Positions 14,165-28,700 of a stretch of 64,000 nucleotides of DNA are shown here, in pieces; the stretch's first letter is position 1, and each line of letters begins with the position of its first letter. This DNA comes from Aphrophora alni (taxonomy: Eukaryota > Arthropoda > Insecta > Hemiptera > Aphrophoridae). Where the stretch lies: contig OY740765.1 of assembly GCA_963513935.1 (NCBI GenBank), positions 150,685,830 through 150,749,829 of the forward strand, written 5' to 3'. The notes under the pieces were generated by a model. The model did no database searches and was not told where the DNA came from. It was given only the letters and a program-made list of their open reading frames with translations. Position numbers and translations under genes: made by a program.

Positions 14165-16673
14165 ATACACAAATAATACACATTTACAAATTTATTATGA
14201 TGAAAGTAGCGTTAATCCCATTACTTGCATTTTTTACTAAATTTAAACTTAAATTGAAAAGCTTTTTATTATTATTGAAGATTATTTAAATTCATGATAA
14301 GTCAATAAATTCACAAACTTTTTGCAATGAAATGTGCGCTGATCCTATCAGTTGGATCTCTCATCATAGTTTTAACATCAAATTAAATATCTTAAAATTT
14401 TTGTTGAATAATATTTACATCGCTAATAAGTTAAACAGGTCTATTTTGGTTATTATCACCTTTAAACAGGTCTATACATATACAAACTCTCTTCCATGAA
14501 TTGTGCAGGGACACTTTCACTTGCATTTCTTGTCATTTACCCTCGAGATTTATACAAGTCTTTAAATATACTAAGTCTATACCATAATATACGTACAACA
14601 ATCCGCCCTTTAGCAACTTTCGAAATGAATTAATGGCAATCAATTTGTTTAAACTAGTCTTAACCATCAAATAGGATACAAATTGCAAATTACTTGCAAG
14701 TGTCACAATCACCATCTCTTAAACAATTTGTTTTTACATAGTTTTTCTACAGTTCTACCAATATTAGTCATTTTCCTTAACAACTCGAGTACGGTGTTAG
14801 TATTAATTTTAATAATTTAGTATTAAATAGGTACTAAATCGTAGTATAAGTTTCGGCCCTGAAATATTTAGTGGCCGGACTACCATGTCACTGGCCAGGC
14901 CAACGGTATTCCTTAATTACTTGAGAACTGTGTTATTATTAATTCTAATAATTTAGTACTTAGTTACTAAATCGTTGTATTAATTTGGGACCAAAAACAT
15001 TTGCCAGGCTAGCGACATGGAGCTTATACAATAACTTTTGGGGGAAAAAAAAAATTCATTTAGAATGAAGTTAATGTTTTAATGATTTATTGTAATCAGA
15101 TTAAATACATTACAAATATTATTTGTTTTGAGGTATCTTTCTGTCACCTCAGCACGGTGGGGAGAATCATCTATCATCATATTTAATTATGGTATGGTTA
15201 GTTATTGTTGAATGAGTTAAATAAGCTGAATTATGATAAGGTGATTAACCAATATAACATACTGACGATTTCTAATACATCTTGAACGCCTTTTCTTCAC
15301 TTAACCTTTCCAATATACTTGTGGTTTTATTCAACTTATTCAATATTTACTGATGGGCTGTGTATACACGAACTATCATTTAGCCTTACCTTTAATACTT
15401 TATGTATTACATAATCACTTAAGTATCACCAAGAGTTAAACCTTTAAATCTTGGAGTCTTTTGCCTACTATACACACCACAGACTGATGCAGCTACATTG
15501 TGAGCATATATGTTCTACATTCCCTATAAAAAAAATGTAAGATAATTTCAACATTTAAGATTTCATAGTTACTATCATTCCGTGCTTAGTGTATAAAGCA
15601 TGTGTGGTATGTTAGTATGGTCCTTTTGGAGCACATTTTGTTTTGCATACAATTATATGTGTGTTTTTAATAAGAGAATAAGTGTGTTTTCAACAAGACA
15701 ATATGTGTGTTAATTTAATGAGCATATTTTGTATATTTTTTTAGAAAATATGTTGTGATAAAATGACCTCTTATGAAGTTATTGTACTTCTTCTGTCAGA
15801 ATATAAGAGACGGTCTATGCGTAACTATCCTTTAAAAGAAAAAAAAGTTGTTAATATTCTTTGATATAAAACTCCTGTATCAGAATATTCAGAAATGTAA
15901 TGAACCATACTTTTTGATAGCTTACATTTTGAGTTTAAATGTTTGTGTATGGTGTTTCCTTGTTAATTCTTTTTGTTACAAAACAAGTTTTAATTTCTAT
16001 ATTTGTGTTTTGTGAAGCCAAGGTTTGGGGAAGTGTCTGGAAGACAAACCGGAGCACCTGGAAGAGTACAACTACCCAGAACTCCCCCCTGGAGCGATGT
16101 ACAATGCAGATTATCAGTGTCGTTTACAGTTTGGAAATCTAAATGCAACCGTCTGTTCTCCCATGGATGAGGTAACGCATACTAATGATGAAACAACTGT
16201 TATATAATATTATACTATATAGTTTTCACAAACAACAAACTGCCTTAACAAAAAAAAACATTATTGCACAAACTTTCACACTCACCCATCCCCAAAAACC
16301 ATATTAAAACCAACCAAAACTAGTCGGGACCAAAAATGTCAGTTTAGTAGTTGTCAATCAAAAACACACAAAAAATGAACTGTAGACAATGTTTTTGAAA
16401 AAAAAAATAATAAGGGCCTAAAACTTCCTTTGCTTCTGTCGTAAACATGTCCTCAGTGTAAATCGAATTTGATTAAAATTATTTTGTTCACATTTAGACT
16501 CTAAGGCCCAAACAAAACATATTGGTCATTATATATATTTTAAATACCATGTCATGAGTTATAGGGGAAAAAACAAAAAACTCGGCCATGTGGTGTTAAA
16601 AATACATAATTTCTCAAAATCAACTTTACTGTATTCGTTCAAATTTTTATAAAATGTAAATCAGTATGTAGAC

Positions 16674-16728
<55 letters not shown>

Positions 16729-19700
16729 ATTAATGGTTCAGGAATAATTGGTAAAAATAAAAAATAAACCTATTACGCTGCCATTAAAAGTCCAATTTAG
16801 TATAATATGATTTAATCTGAGGACATGTTGGTACAAACAAAACAAGTTTAGGCCTTATTAAAAAAATATAAATATTTTGTCAAACGAAGTCTATGGTGAC
16901 AACTACCAAACTGACATTTTTGGTGATGGTTAGTTTGAGTTCATTTTTATTTGGTTTTGTGGCTGTGAGTGAGAAAGTTTGTGCAATGTTTTTGTACCAT
17001 TTATTTAATTAATAAATATTGTGTAAGACTATTTATTTACATTTATTATCCTAAACATTGACCGACTGATAAAGTTTACTAGGTTTCTTTTGAAATAATA
17101 ATCTTATTTCAAGGAGAGGTGGAAAATCTTCAAAAGACAAAGTGAAACACCCGATCTTCCCAAATCCGATTTGATGATTTTATATATTATTAGTTATATG
17201 TCTGTTAGTTTATGAAATGTTATTATGTTGATTCATTGAATCCAAGACTAACAAAACTTATATGTATTTATCAATTTAATATTAAATTACTTTACTCAAA
17301 TGAATATTAGCCTGAGGTGAAATTAGGATAAGAAAGATTGCATATCTCAATAGCCGACATACTGATTGCGATGAAATTGGACTTGAAAGAGATATGATTG
17401 ATCAAGTGAACAATTATTTTCTAATAATTTATTAAGACAATAATTAATAGACTAAAGTAAATAATTATTCAATCTCAAAATGAAAACTTATTAATTTTGT
17501 GTTGTGGACTGATAGACACGTCAACAGTAAATAACTTTTTTTTCCCCTTTTGAGTTTATAATATTTGAATTGTTCTATTTTAATGTGTTATCTACTGTAT
17601 AATGAACTTTTAAATAACTTAATTTGAATATTTCCAATTTCTGTTATTGTATTAATTAAATCTTTATAGTTTATCAAATTACATTCCTGTAAATTTATTT
17701 GACTTTTAATTTATTTTGATTTTTGAAGTAACCAGAAATAAATAAACTATTGTTAATTATATAAATCATATAATTTCTTTGAATGTATTTCAATTTGACA
17801 CACCAATGTGTGGCTTTTTACATATTTTATAAATAAATTTTTTAAATCTTTTGAAATATCATCATCATTACATATTTATAGTGAGTATTGCAAGTGATAA
17901 CGATTCTGATGATGGAGTAAATCTCCGAAACATGTCATAGTAGAAAATGGAAGTCCTGTAACGGACACATAAGAAAGTAAGTAAACTTTTATTGTATTAC
18001 GTTGACTTGGATACCAAAAGAAAATGTATCTTAATTTTGAGTTGAAATGAGAGTTATTTATTTAAGACAATGTGATTAATTGTTAAATAAAATACATATA
18101 CCAGTCATTGGTTCAGTTTCTTTATAATTCTAAGAAATACATTATTAATAATTGATCCCCTTTATTGTAAACTATATCAATTAGTCCCAAGATAGAGTGC
18201 AAGCTTAATATTATTGTGAAATATTTAAGAATACATTGTCGGTTTGCTCACCTCTATTTCTGCAAGTACCTGCTACTGTGTTTTTGACCGTAATGTTCCC
18301 AAAGCTGATTCTAATGAATTCCGTTGATAATTTCAACCAATGCTCGTCGTCATCCGTCAGCCTTCGTCTGTTACTGTTGGTCTCTTCAATAATGACTAAC
18401 CTCCCTTTCAGATCATGGTGTGTTTATATACCTTGCCAGGGTAAAGAACTAGTAGGTATTTTCTCTAGTCAGCTATTGCAACACTTTTTGATATATTTCA
18501 CAACAATATTCTGCCTTCTGTGTATTGTCTTGGGACTTAGTATAAAATTTTTATTTGTTGATAGTTTTTATAATTTTATCTAACAACTATTCGTAACAAT
18601 TATTCCTAACAACTCCAAAATTTTGAAGTATTAAAAAATGAAATAGATTGATCAAAGATATTACCAAAATATGCCTCCATACTAAATTTGATTGAAATAA
18701 GTTTACACATTTGGTCTGTAGAGCACTGGACAAACTATAGCTTTCAGATAGACATCATTTCAAAAACCTTTTTTATTTACAGCACCTCTAAACGTTTTAT
18801 TATGCAAAAACTCAACAATAATTTGTTTACTCATCATATAACTTTCTCAATACTTGTGACAAAGTAAAAATAGTCGATCGAATTTTTATCCTTTATGTTT
18901 TTGATCTAATTAAAACAAAATTACTTTTATTGAATATTTTATTTTTTGAATTCAAATTTGCTATTTGTTTTTAAATAATTCAAACAAAGAGAGTGTGAAA
19001 TTATTAAGCAATTTTCTATTTTGTATATTTTCAGATATGTTCAAGATTATGGTGTATGGTGGATGGACTTTGTACCACTAATCTCCACCCAGCAGCTGCT
19101 GGTACTAACTGTGGCAAACATATGGTAAGTCTAGTTGATGTTAGCAGAGTTGCTAAAAAAAAAATTTATTATCACTATACTAATATAATTAATGGGCAAA
19201 GTTTGTGTATCTATCTATCTATCTATATATATATTTATAACGAATAGGTGCTGGCTAGGGTCAGTGAACGGTAAGCCATCAATTTGACAAGAAATAAAAG
19301 AAATTGACAGCTCATGGACAAGCCCATACTTAAAAAAAAAACTGAAGGGTTTAAAGGCAAGGAACTCGTGTGAGGTTAAATAGTTTTATTTAGTGAATTT
19401 TATTACTGAAAATGGATTGTTCACGGTCACCATTAAGTGAAAACAATATGCGTATTTTGTTATATGAAAATATAAATGATGAAATGTTGTCGGATGATAG
19501 TGAAATTAGCTCGATTTTAGACGATTCTGACAATGATTCAGAATGTGAGAATTGGCCATCAAATTTATCATTTTTAGATGAATGTTTGAATAATAGTAGT
19601 AAAAAAAATGTGTAGGCTGTTTAGTTTTTCTAGTGAAAACAGTGATAACGGAATTGTAGGCACATCAGTTGATCAAACTTCAAGAAATAGGCCTGTTAGT

Positions 19701-22700
19701 CGACCACCTAAAACTAGGCCTAGGTTTAATCACAATATGAGTAGCACTGATGAATCTGATACAGAGCAGATTGACAATATTCAGTGGAATGAGATAACTG
19801 AGGAAAATGATAATGCTGTGGAACATAATTTTAATTATTATGAAACACCCGGAGTCAAACATTGTCCACGTAGAAACTCGCATCCAATCTCTTATTTTAG
19901 GTTATCTTTTACTCTTACTCTAATTGAAGATTTTGCTAAATATACAAATATATATGCTAAAAAAATTTTTGAAATAAATAATGATAGATTAGCACAAAAT
20001 ATTATACTGAGGAATTGGTATAATGTTACACTGGAGGAAATGTTTGCATTTATTTCAGTGCTGTTGAACATGGGTATAAATAGAAAACCTATGCTATCCC
20101 ATTATTGGTCTACAGTTACATGTCAAAGTATGCCTTGGTTCAGACAAATGTTTAGTCGAAATCGCTTCCAAACCATTTTAAATTTCTTCCATTTCGCAGA
20201 CACAAAAAATATTCCAAAACCAAATCAATCCAACTACAATCCTTGCAGAGATTTCAGCCATTAGTAGATCATTTCAATGCAACATCCAGACACTACTTTA
20301 CTCCCAATAAATTTATTTCTATAGATGAAAGCATACAAAAACCACACTCAGCTGGTTCAATATTTACCTAAACAACACCATCGATGGGGTGTAAAGTTAT
20401 GGTCACTTTGTGATTCCATCACTCATTACTGTCTAAGTTTTTTCTTTTGTTTATAGGTGAGCATCCAAAGGAGTTAATAAAGATAGTATAAAAGCTAATA
20501 GTCTTGAGTTTCATGTTGTAAAAAAAAATTATTAGATATGTGTGGACTGTTTAGGTAAGGTTTTCATTTGTTTATTGATAATTTCTTCCATTCTATTCAT
20601 TTAGCAAAATATTTGTATCAGCATGGAGTTTTTGCAATTGGAACTCTAAATCACAATAAAAAAGGAATTCCAAAAACCGTGTTGGATAAATTTAAAATTG
20701 GTTTAAAAAAAAATTAAGAAGTAATGATTTATTGATGCTTGGATTTAGAGAGAAAAAATCACAACAAAATCCAGTGTTATTGTTGTCATGTGATGCAAAG
20801 GCATAAATGTTGTCATGTGATACAGCAAGAAAAAAACATAATGAACTGGAAGTTATATGACAATAACTAATAAACCTACAATGATCAGAAATTACAATGC
20901 TATATGGGTGGAATAGATGTGTCTGATCAGATGCTGTACCAATATTTAGAAGAGCAGTTGCTAACGGTTTTAAAAGCTCAATAATTGACAAACTTATAAA
21001 AAGACACAAGAACAAATCCCCAAAGTCAACGAATGAACAAAAAGTAAAGTATGTTTCTTGCGAATTCGGCAATAAATTGAATTATACATTAAAGAAACAA
21101 ATGATGAAAAATAACATCAGGGTCACATTTAGAACTGGCAACAAACTCGAGTCTAAACTAAAATCCTCTAACCAAGACTTAAAAGATAAAGCAGATAAAA
21201 CCGGAATATACAAAATGATATGCAACAATTGCCCAAGTTTTAACATCGGTCAAACTGGACGCCTTTTCAAAAAACGTTTCAAGGAACATTTACCATCAGC
21301 AAAGGGAAAACCCAAGATATCGAAATATGCTGAACACCTCATCGATAGTCGCCACAGTTACTCAAACATCGATAGTAATATGGACATATTACACATATGT
21401 AATAAAGGACGATATATGAATGCCTTGGAGGAGTTCGAAATCTACAAAGCGTTCAAACAACAACTTAGTAATATACTAAATGAACAACTCTCGTTCTCAT
21501 CCAATATTCTATTCGACAGGGCCATCAAGATGCAACAACAGGAACCGTTTATTCAAAGTCAGATAACGAAATAAGATTAAATATCCAGTTGCGATCGATT
21601 CGCCAGGGAATACATACCGACCGATATATAATTATTTTCATTTTGTGATCGTATGAACATTAAATGTGCGTAATAGTGTCATGTCATGTTTTGTGTTATT
21701 ATGTATGTACTGTGTATATTCTATTGACAAGCTCCATATGGAACGATTTAATATAAACTAAATACTTTATACGATCTGAAGATGGACTCACGAAGCCTGA
21801 AACTGCAGTAATCTGTAAATCAACGGAAGGATTAGTTGACGTACCGATAAGGTAATTCATTTACTTATTCATAAATTTACTAATCCGTTACAATGTTAAA
21901 TTTGATCTTATTTGAACTTCAAAAAATGGGCTAAATTTTTTTGGTTAGTAATTTAAAAAATTTAAACTATTTTTATACTTTATTCCTATACAAAAATTAA
22001 AAACACATACTTTAAAAAGAATCTAAATAATTATAATAATGGTTTTATGAGCAAAATTGTAAAATTGTGCAAGGAAGCCTAAAAGGGCTGGTATTTCTCA
22101 GCAATCTGACACAAAACTCACTGGTATTTTTCAAACATTTTTTTTTTCCTGCTCTGGTACTCAAAGAGGTAAGCTGGCTGGATTAGAACATAGAAACATA
22201 CAAAGGTATGTAATATAAGTGAGTATTACCAACAAAGAACAAACCTACAAATTTATTAGTATAGAATTAAAAATCTGCTCTGTTTGAAATATTGAAGAAG
22301 ATTAAAAGAACTCGTGATATACTCACACTTAATTTTAAAGATAAAATATTTCTTTGGCACATATTGTGTTTCTTTAAGCACAGAATCACAGATTAGTTGC
22401 CTTCTATTTACTGGGCATGTGCGAACGTTGACTACGCCAGATTTATATTTTATTTAATAACTAAGTTTATTTTAAATATATCAATATAAAACAAAGTCTA
22501 AAATTTTTAAACATACTACTATAAGCTTGCATTGTTTCATTGAGATCGGTCTAGTCGATGCTATGATTACTGTGTCCAAAGATCGACCTTTTTGGCTGCC
22601 ATTTCCTTATGGGAAAAGTACATTGGACAACATTCTTATTGTCATAACTAAACATCTGATTGAGATATTGAAAAAAAACTCAACGTTGAAACTCTTAGAA

Positions 22701-25700
22701 TTTAGTTTTATCTAAAACCTAATTTTGGGTTCCAATGAAATTGATACCATTTATTATAAATGAAAGTTATCTATTTATGATAAAGCGAATAATGGTTAAA
22801 TTAAATACTTATAGCAATCAGTGGTTCAGTTTCGTTATAATTCTAATAAATACATTATTGATATCTAATCCCCTTTATTGTAAACTATAGCAATTAGCCC
22901 AAAGGTAGAGCAAGCTAAATATTACTGTGAAATATTCAAATGAGTCTACTTTCTTTTATCTTTTTCATAAGCTGTTTCTAATGCATCCCAATGATAGTTC
23001 CGACCATTGCTCTTGGTCAACTGACGAGCAGAGCCTCCGGCTCTCACTGTTGTTCTCTTGACTAATGACTGACCAATGCTCGTGATGAATCAATGAGTAG
23101 GGCCTCTGGCTATCACCGTTCAATTATTACTGGCCCTCATTTCAGGTCATGGTGGGTTTATATACCTTGCTAGGTTAATGAACTACTTATTTTGTTAAAG
23201 TCAGCTATTGCGACACATCTTGATATATTTCACAATAATATTTTGCCTTTTGTGTATTGTCTTGGGACTTTATATTTGATAGTTTTTATAATTTTACCTA
23301 AAAACTATTTTTAACAATTATTCCTAACAAACCTTCTTCTGGGTGAAAACTATGATGTTATCAATTCTCATTAAAATCGGATTAATAGTTTTTAAGAGCT
23401 GAGAGGACAAACATAGACCCCCCCCATACAGATTTATTATTATAGATAGATTTGGTGTTTATTTTAATTTGGGTACCAAGCAGTTGGTTGAAATGAACTT
23501 ATACAGTATAACAAACACACAGAACACAATTCTCATAAAAAATATGCTTAAGTATCAGACGCGTTTCAACTCATTGTGGAGTTGTGGTTTGGGTGGTGTA
23601 GTTGGTGTATCATTGCAGAGGACGACCTTGTCGTTGAAACGCGTCTGATACTTAGGCGTATTTTTTATGAGAATTGTGTTCTGTGTGTTTGTTATACTGT
23701 ATAATTTTTCTCATAAGTCAAGCTCAACATTTAGTATGAAATGAACTTGTTTCAGTATTAAGTTATTGTTTTAATTTGGGTTTGGAAATTTTAATGTGCT
23801 TTTTATTGTAAAATGTAGATTTAATTGCTCAATACCACAGTTTTTTAGATCAACGGTTAACCATTTAAAGGGGGCGGGAGTTGGTGAAGCCACAAGTAGC
23901 CTTTCTATATTGCTAATCAAAATAGATTCATTGTTATATATAGACTAAATTTCCTTCCAAATACTGCCTATTTTAGCGTAATATTTGTTGTATTATTTCA
24001 ACATATTTGTTTGACTGTTGTTTTCTTTTGACTGGTTATATGTTCTTTTAATCTTTGAGTAGGTAATGTTCTTATTTGGAAATATTTCATCAATAAAAAG
24101 CATACTTACACATACATAAACACAAATAACCATCCCATATACATATCAAAAGGATTATCTTTTCATGTGTTAGAAGAGTACATAATTTACTTAATTTATG
24201 AAAATAACTCTTGACATACTACACAACAAAATACTTAATTTTGCATCCAGTCTCATCAATGACATTGATTTAAATAAAGAATAGGGAAAACCCGCCCATT
24301 AAATTGATGCCATAGCAGTAAACTAACTTCCATTTTAATCAATAATTATCTGCTGGAAGTAGAGCCATGTGACCACATCTTTTCTGATTTTTTTCATAGT
24401 TGACTCGAATTTTAATTATGTTTTATATTATATGTTGTTAGTGTAAATGTTTAAGTTTTAAGTGACATACCTGCACCTGGTAAAGCTATCTGGGTATGCC
24501 GAAGAAACAATGTTTAGTTATTTTTTTAAACTATATAATTCGTATTGCAAGGCCTATACGTTTAACCAGTTATTTATAACTGACTATCCAGTAATTCATT
24601 GAAGCAATCTAACTTGTAAAATAACTGTTTAATCAGTTATTCTTGTTTGATCCAGTGGTGCCAAAATCAGCAATGTGTACCTATTGGAGAAGCTCCTACA
24701 CGTATTCATGGAGGCTGGAGTGATTGGACATCATGGACTCAATGTTCACGTAGTTGTGGTGCTGGAGTTACTATTTCTGAACGACACTGCGACCATCCTG
24801 TGCCTGCTTCAGGAGGGAACTACTGTGTAGGAGAAAGACGCAGATATAAAATATGTAACATTCAAGTAAGCATAAAATTATTTAATTGATTTTGAAAATT
24901 ATTTAAATACTAGACACTTTACTTGTATAATTGCCTATCAATACTGTTTTATTTTTCTTTACAGCTATTTCAGCTTCATTGAACCAATATCAGAATATTT
25001 ATGATAGTAATAATTTATTGTTTTTCTTCTAAAAGTTAACAAGAAACAAAATAATGTGATATAAATAGGTAAATTACCTTGTTTATCTTGACCACTCTAT
25101 GAATATCACATTGGATTACCTGTTTCGACAGGTCAAACCACTAACTTCAGATCCAAATTCTTGAAATTTTCATTTGTCTGAAAAACATGTCATTGAAATT
25201 TCAGATCTTATACAAGTAAGATACTATGAAAAGCTTACTATAACAAGTAAAAACACTTATGTAACTTAACAGAATTTTTATTTTATTTTTTATATCAACA
25301 TGTTCAAAGATTAGTCCAAATTTGTAGAGAGCCTTTGAACACATTTAATAGTTTTTAAGTGTTATGTGACCTTTATGTTTTTAAGTATTTTTATTCATTA
25401 TATTTTACTTGTACAGGGTGTCCATCAGCCTTGAAAATTGGGAATTTTTTTCCAGGAAGATTTAAAGTTAACATTTTGGTAAAAAAAATTCATAATACCA
25501 AAATAATTTTGACAATGGAGATTGTAAAGGCTAAATTATTGTTTTTTTCTTTTTAATATATTTGGAGTAATAATTCGATCTTGTAATGGCGAACGAACAT
25601 TGCTCTCATATAATAATAGTACGCTTTCCCTGTTCTGGGGTCCACGCAAGCAAATAGGTCCAGATTAAATATGTATTAATGTATATTTAGTAAAGACAAG

Positions 25701-28700
25701 TCTGTTTAAGGTGTTATATATATTCTGAAATTATATAGCGTAGTAATACATATCTAATATAAGACATTTTTAACAACACCCTATTCTATTAGCTATTCTT
25801 GACTTATGAAACCTAGACCCATAGGCTTATCCTCATCTTGTATTCTGATCATTGAATGCAAACTTTTAAATTGCTTATTTTATAGAGAAATAATTGATTT
25901 TCATACTTGAAAATGTCTTCCGGTATCAACTGGACATTTACTATACATACACTTAGTTGTGTATTATTATTTATTCATGTATACCAAGTGTTCTAAAAGT
26001 ATGGGACCCTTTCCGTAACTTTTAGACAATGGAAAGATGAAATTTTGGGAATGTCTTTGGATAATTAGTAACTACCTTTACAAACTTTCAACAGTCCATC
26101 CCCGCTCCAAAAAAGGGGGTCCTGTAGGGTCAATTTAAAATTTTAAAATGTAAACATAAGGCTTGTGACACATCTTTTTTTTTGTCCTTAACCCTCCAAG
26201 TGGCAATGTTAATTGTCTTGAAAATTCTTCGTTTGTTAAAAAATTAATTAAATATATTATTTCTATACAAAACCTAACTTATAAGATATCATTTTTCTCA
26301 GAAAGATGCATAGAATCCATCTATGCAATAAAAAAAAAAATTTTTTGAAACGGTTTTGGAGTAAGTATGTTACATGTCAAAAACGAAGTTACCAATTTTC
26401 AGGAAAAACCTGTATATTCCAAAATCAATAGCTTACTACCTTTTTCTAAGATATACAAAAGTTTTGTGTAATATTTTTGAACATATTTAGGGGGAAAAAA
26501 AATAAAATTTGTTATATTATCAAAAAAACAAAAAATAGTTTACGAAAAAATGTAAAATGATCATTTTCTTTTCAAAAAATCACTAAAAATAGTATTATTT
26601 ATCTTATACAAAAGTTCTATATCTCATTATGTTCAGAAAGGTGCATAGAATGTAGGTGTGTAGTGCAAAAAAATGTTACATGTATCACATTTGGATTTTT
26701 TTAGTCAAATATCAAAAAATCGAAGAGTAACGAAGCAGAAATTTCACAAAAATGGTAATGAATAACATACTAATAGATTTTTAGGATTTTTTTCAACCAT
26801 TTCTTGAGATTTGTCATATATTTGTGAATATATTTAGGGGGAAAAAATAATAATATGTTACATTTTCTAAATAAAAATACCGATTTTCCCTAAAAAGGTA
26901 ACTTTTACAAGTGAGGTTAGGTTTGTAACCTCCACAATTTAGACTCACTAGTACCAATTTGAAGATAGATCAAAGACAAAACTTATACATTTAACTAAGA
27001 AAATATATACTTTACAAAGAATAACACACATATTCACTTTTATAATCATATAAAACACTATATATAAGACAATTTGCATATAGCCTAAACTTACGTTTAC
27101 CGGCCTAGGTTATCGCAAATAAGAACGTTCAAAAACCAAACTATCACTCAAAAACATAAGCTTTAGATATAAAAACACATATATTGTAACTTGTATACAC
27201 AATTTATATACAATTTGTATACACAAACCTTCAAAATAACAAAAATCTAATCCCAAAACCAATATGTGCTACGCCTAATATTATAGTATTTACGTCACAG
27301 ATTTGCTACATTTCGAGATAATAAACAAGCCTCTTAGTAAGTTTTTGCCCTATGTCGAGTGGTACCAACTTATAGAATGGAATTTCCCCTACAACTTAGT
27401 GCAAAGAAATATAAGAAATATATAATTAGAAACCAAAGAGAAATGCAAACCTAATGCCAACCAAATTTCGTCTCGTCAAGTTTGTTCTACGTTCAAGTAG
27501 GAATATCTCTGGATCTATGAGACGCAGAAAAATTTGTAATCTATGGTTGGAAAGAGAAACATATGATCTATAGAACAGTGTTTTAGTTGACTTCAATGAC
27601 AGATAAATAGGAGTTGGAATTACATCGGGAAAAATGGCGTCGCGCTAACGATTAGGCGCAGAGTTCAAATCTACGATTTTACGCATCAAAAATATGCGAA
27701 CTTCACCAATTTTTGGAATATTATTTATAACGTTTTGTGGTATTTTTTTTGCATGATTATGCATCTACGGAACATTAGCTTTCCAACGGTATTTTATTTA
27801 TTGCGATCGAATAATTTTAAGTGGGCGTAACGTTGAATGGCAAAATACGTGATTAAAAGTTAGTGAAATCACTTCGGAGCACGTTGGCGACCTACTGTAG
27901 GTCGCCGTGCCACTTGGAGGGTTAAACCACAAACATTTTGATACCAAGGAAAGTAAGATACGACAACTCTACCCAAAATGACATCAGAAAACTTTTTTCC
28001 AAAAATACTGAACCCCTCCAGCAATTTTTAACAGTTTAAAATGGAAAGATGAATGTTTTGGATATTTCTTTGAATTAATGGTTAATTAAAGGTTTATAAT
28101 TTGTAACTTTTTTTTCTATGGTAATAACATGAATAATTTGAAATAATTCTAATACAGTTTAATAATATTAAAATCAATTTTAGTTTATTTAAATGAAAAA
28201 TGTAAATTATATGAAAAAGTAGTGTAATGTTAATTATTATTACATGGTGTAAGCCTACCATAATTTTTTTTCCTTCCTTCTTCTTTTGACTGATGTTTGA
28301 TAAAAAAAAGTTGTGTAGGCAATAAACAAATCGCTGCAAAAAATACAAAACAAAAAACTAACAATAAACTCAGACTCAAACTTTTAATTTCCTACATCAC
28401 AAGAAATGCTCAAAGTGCGTGCCCTCTGCAGTTTGACAGTGGGCTAAATGATTATAAAAGCTTGATACTGGTGCCTGAAAATGTTCTACTTGCATTAAGC
28501 CCGTTTCTTGAAATATTTTTTGTTCCAAATCGGCAAGAGTATTTGGTTTAGTTTTGAATACTTGGTCGTTCAAGGTTCTTCAGAAAAATAATCAACTGGG
28601 CTTAAGTCCGGTGATCAACTGGGCCACTCAATTTCACCTCTTCTTTCAATCCATCTCTCTGGAAATGTTGTATGCAAGAACTGCCGAACGTTTGCTCCAA

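Noticed and set aside
21077..21574. 165-aa open frame as a host gene
   Set aside because: It carries the GIY-YIG nuclease and linker of Penelope-like elements and the frame continues upstream to the element's truncation point, so it is a retroelement fragment.
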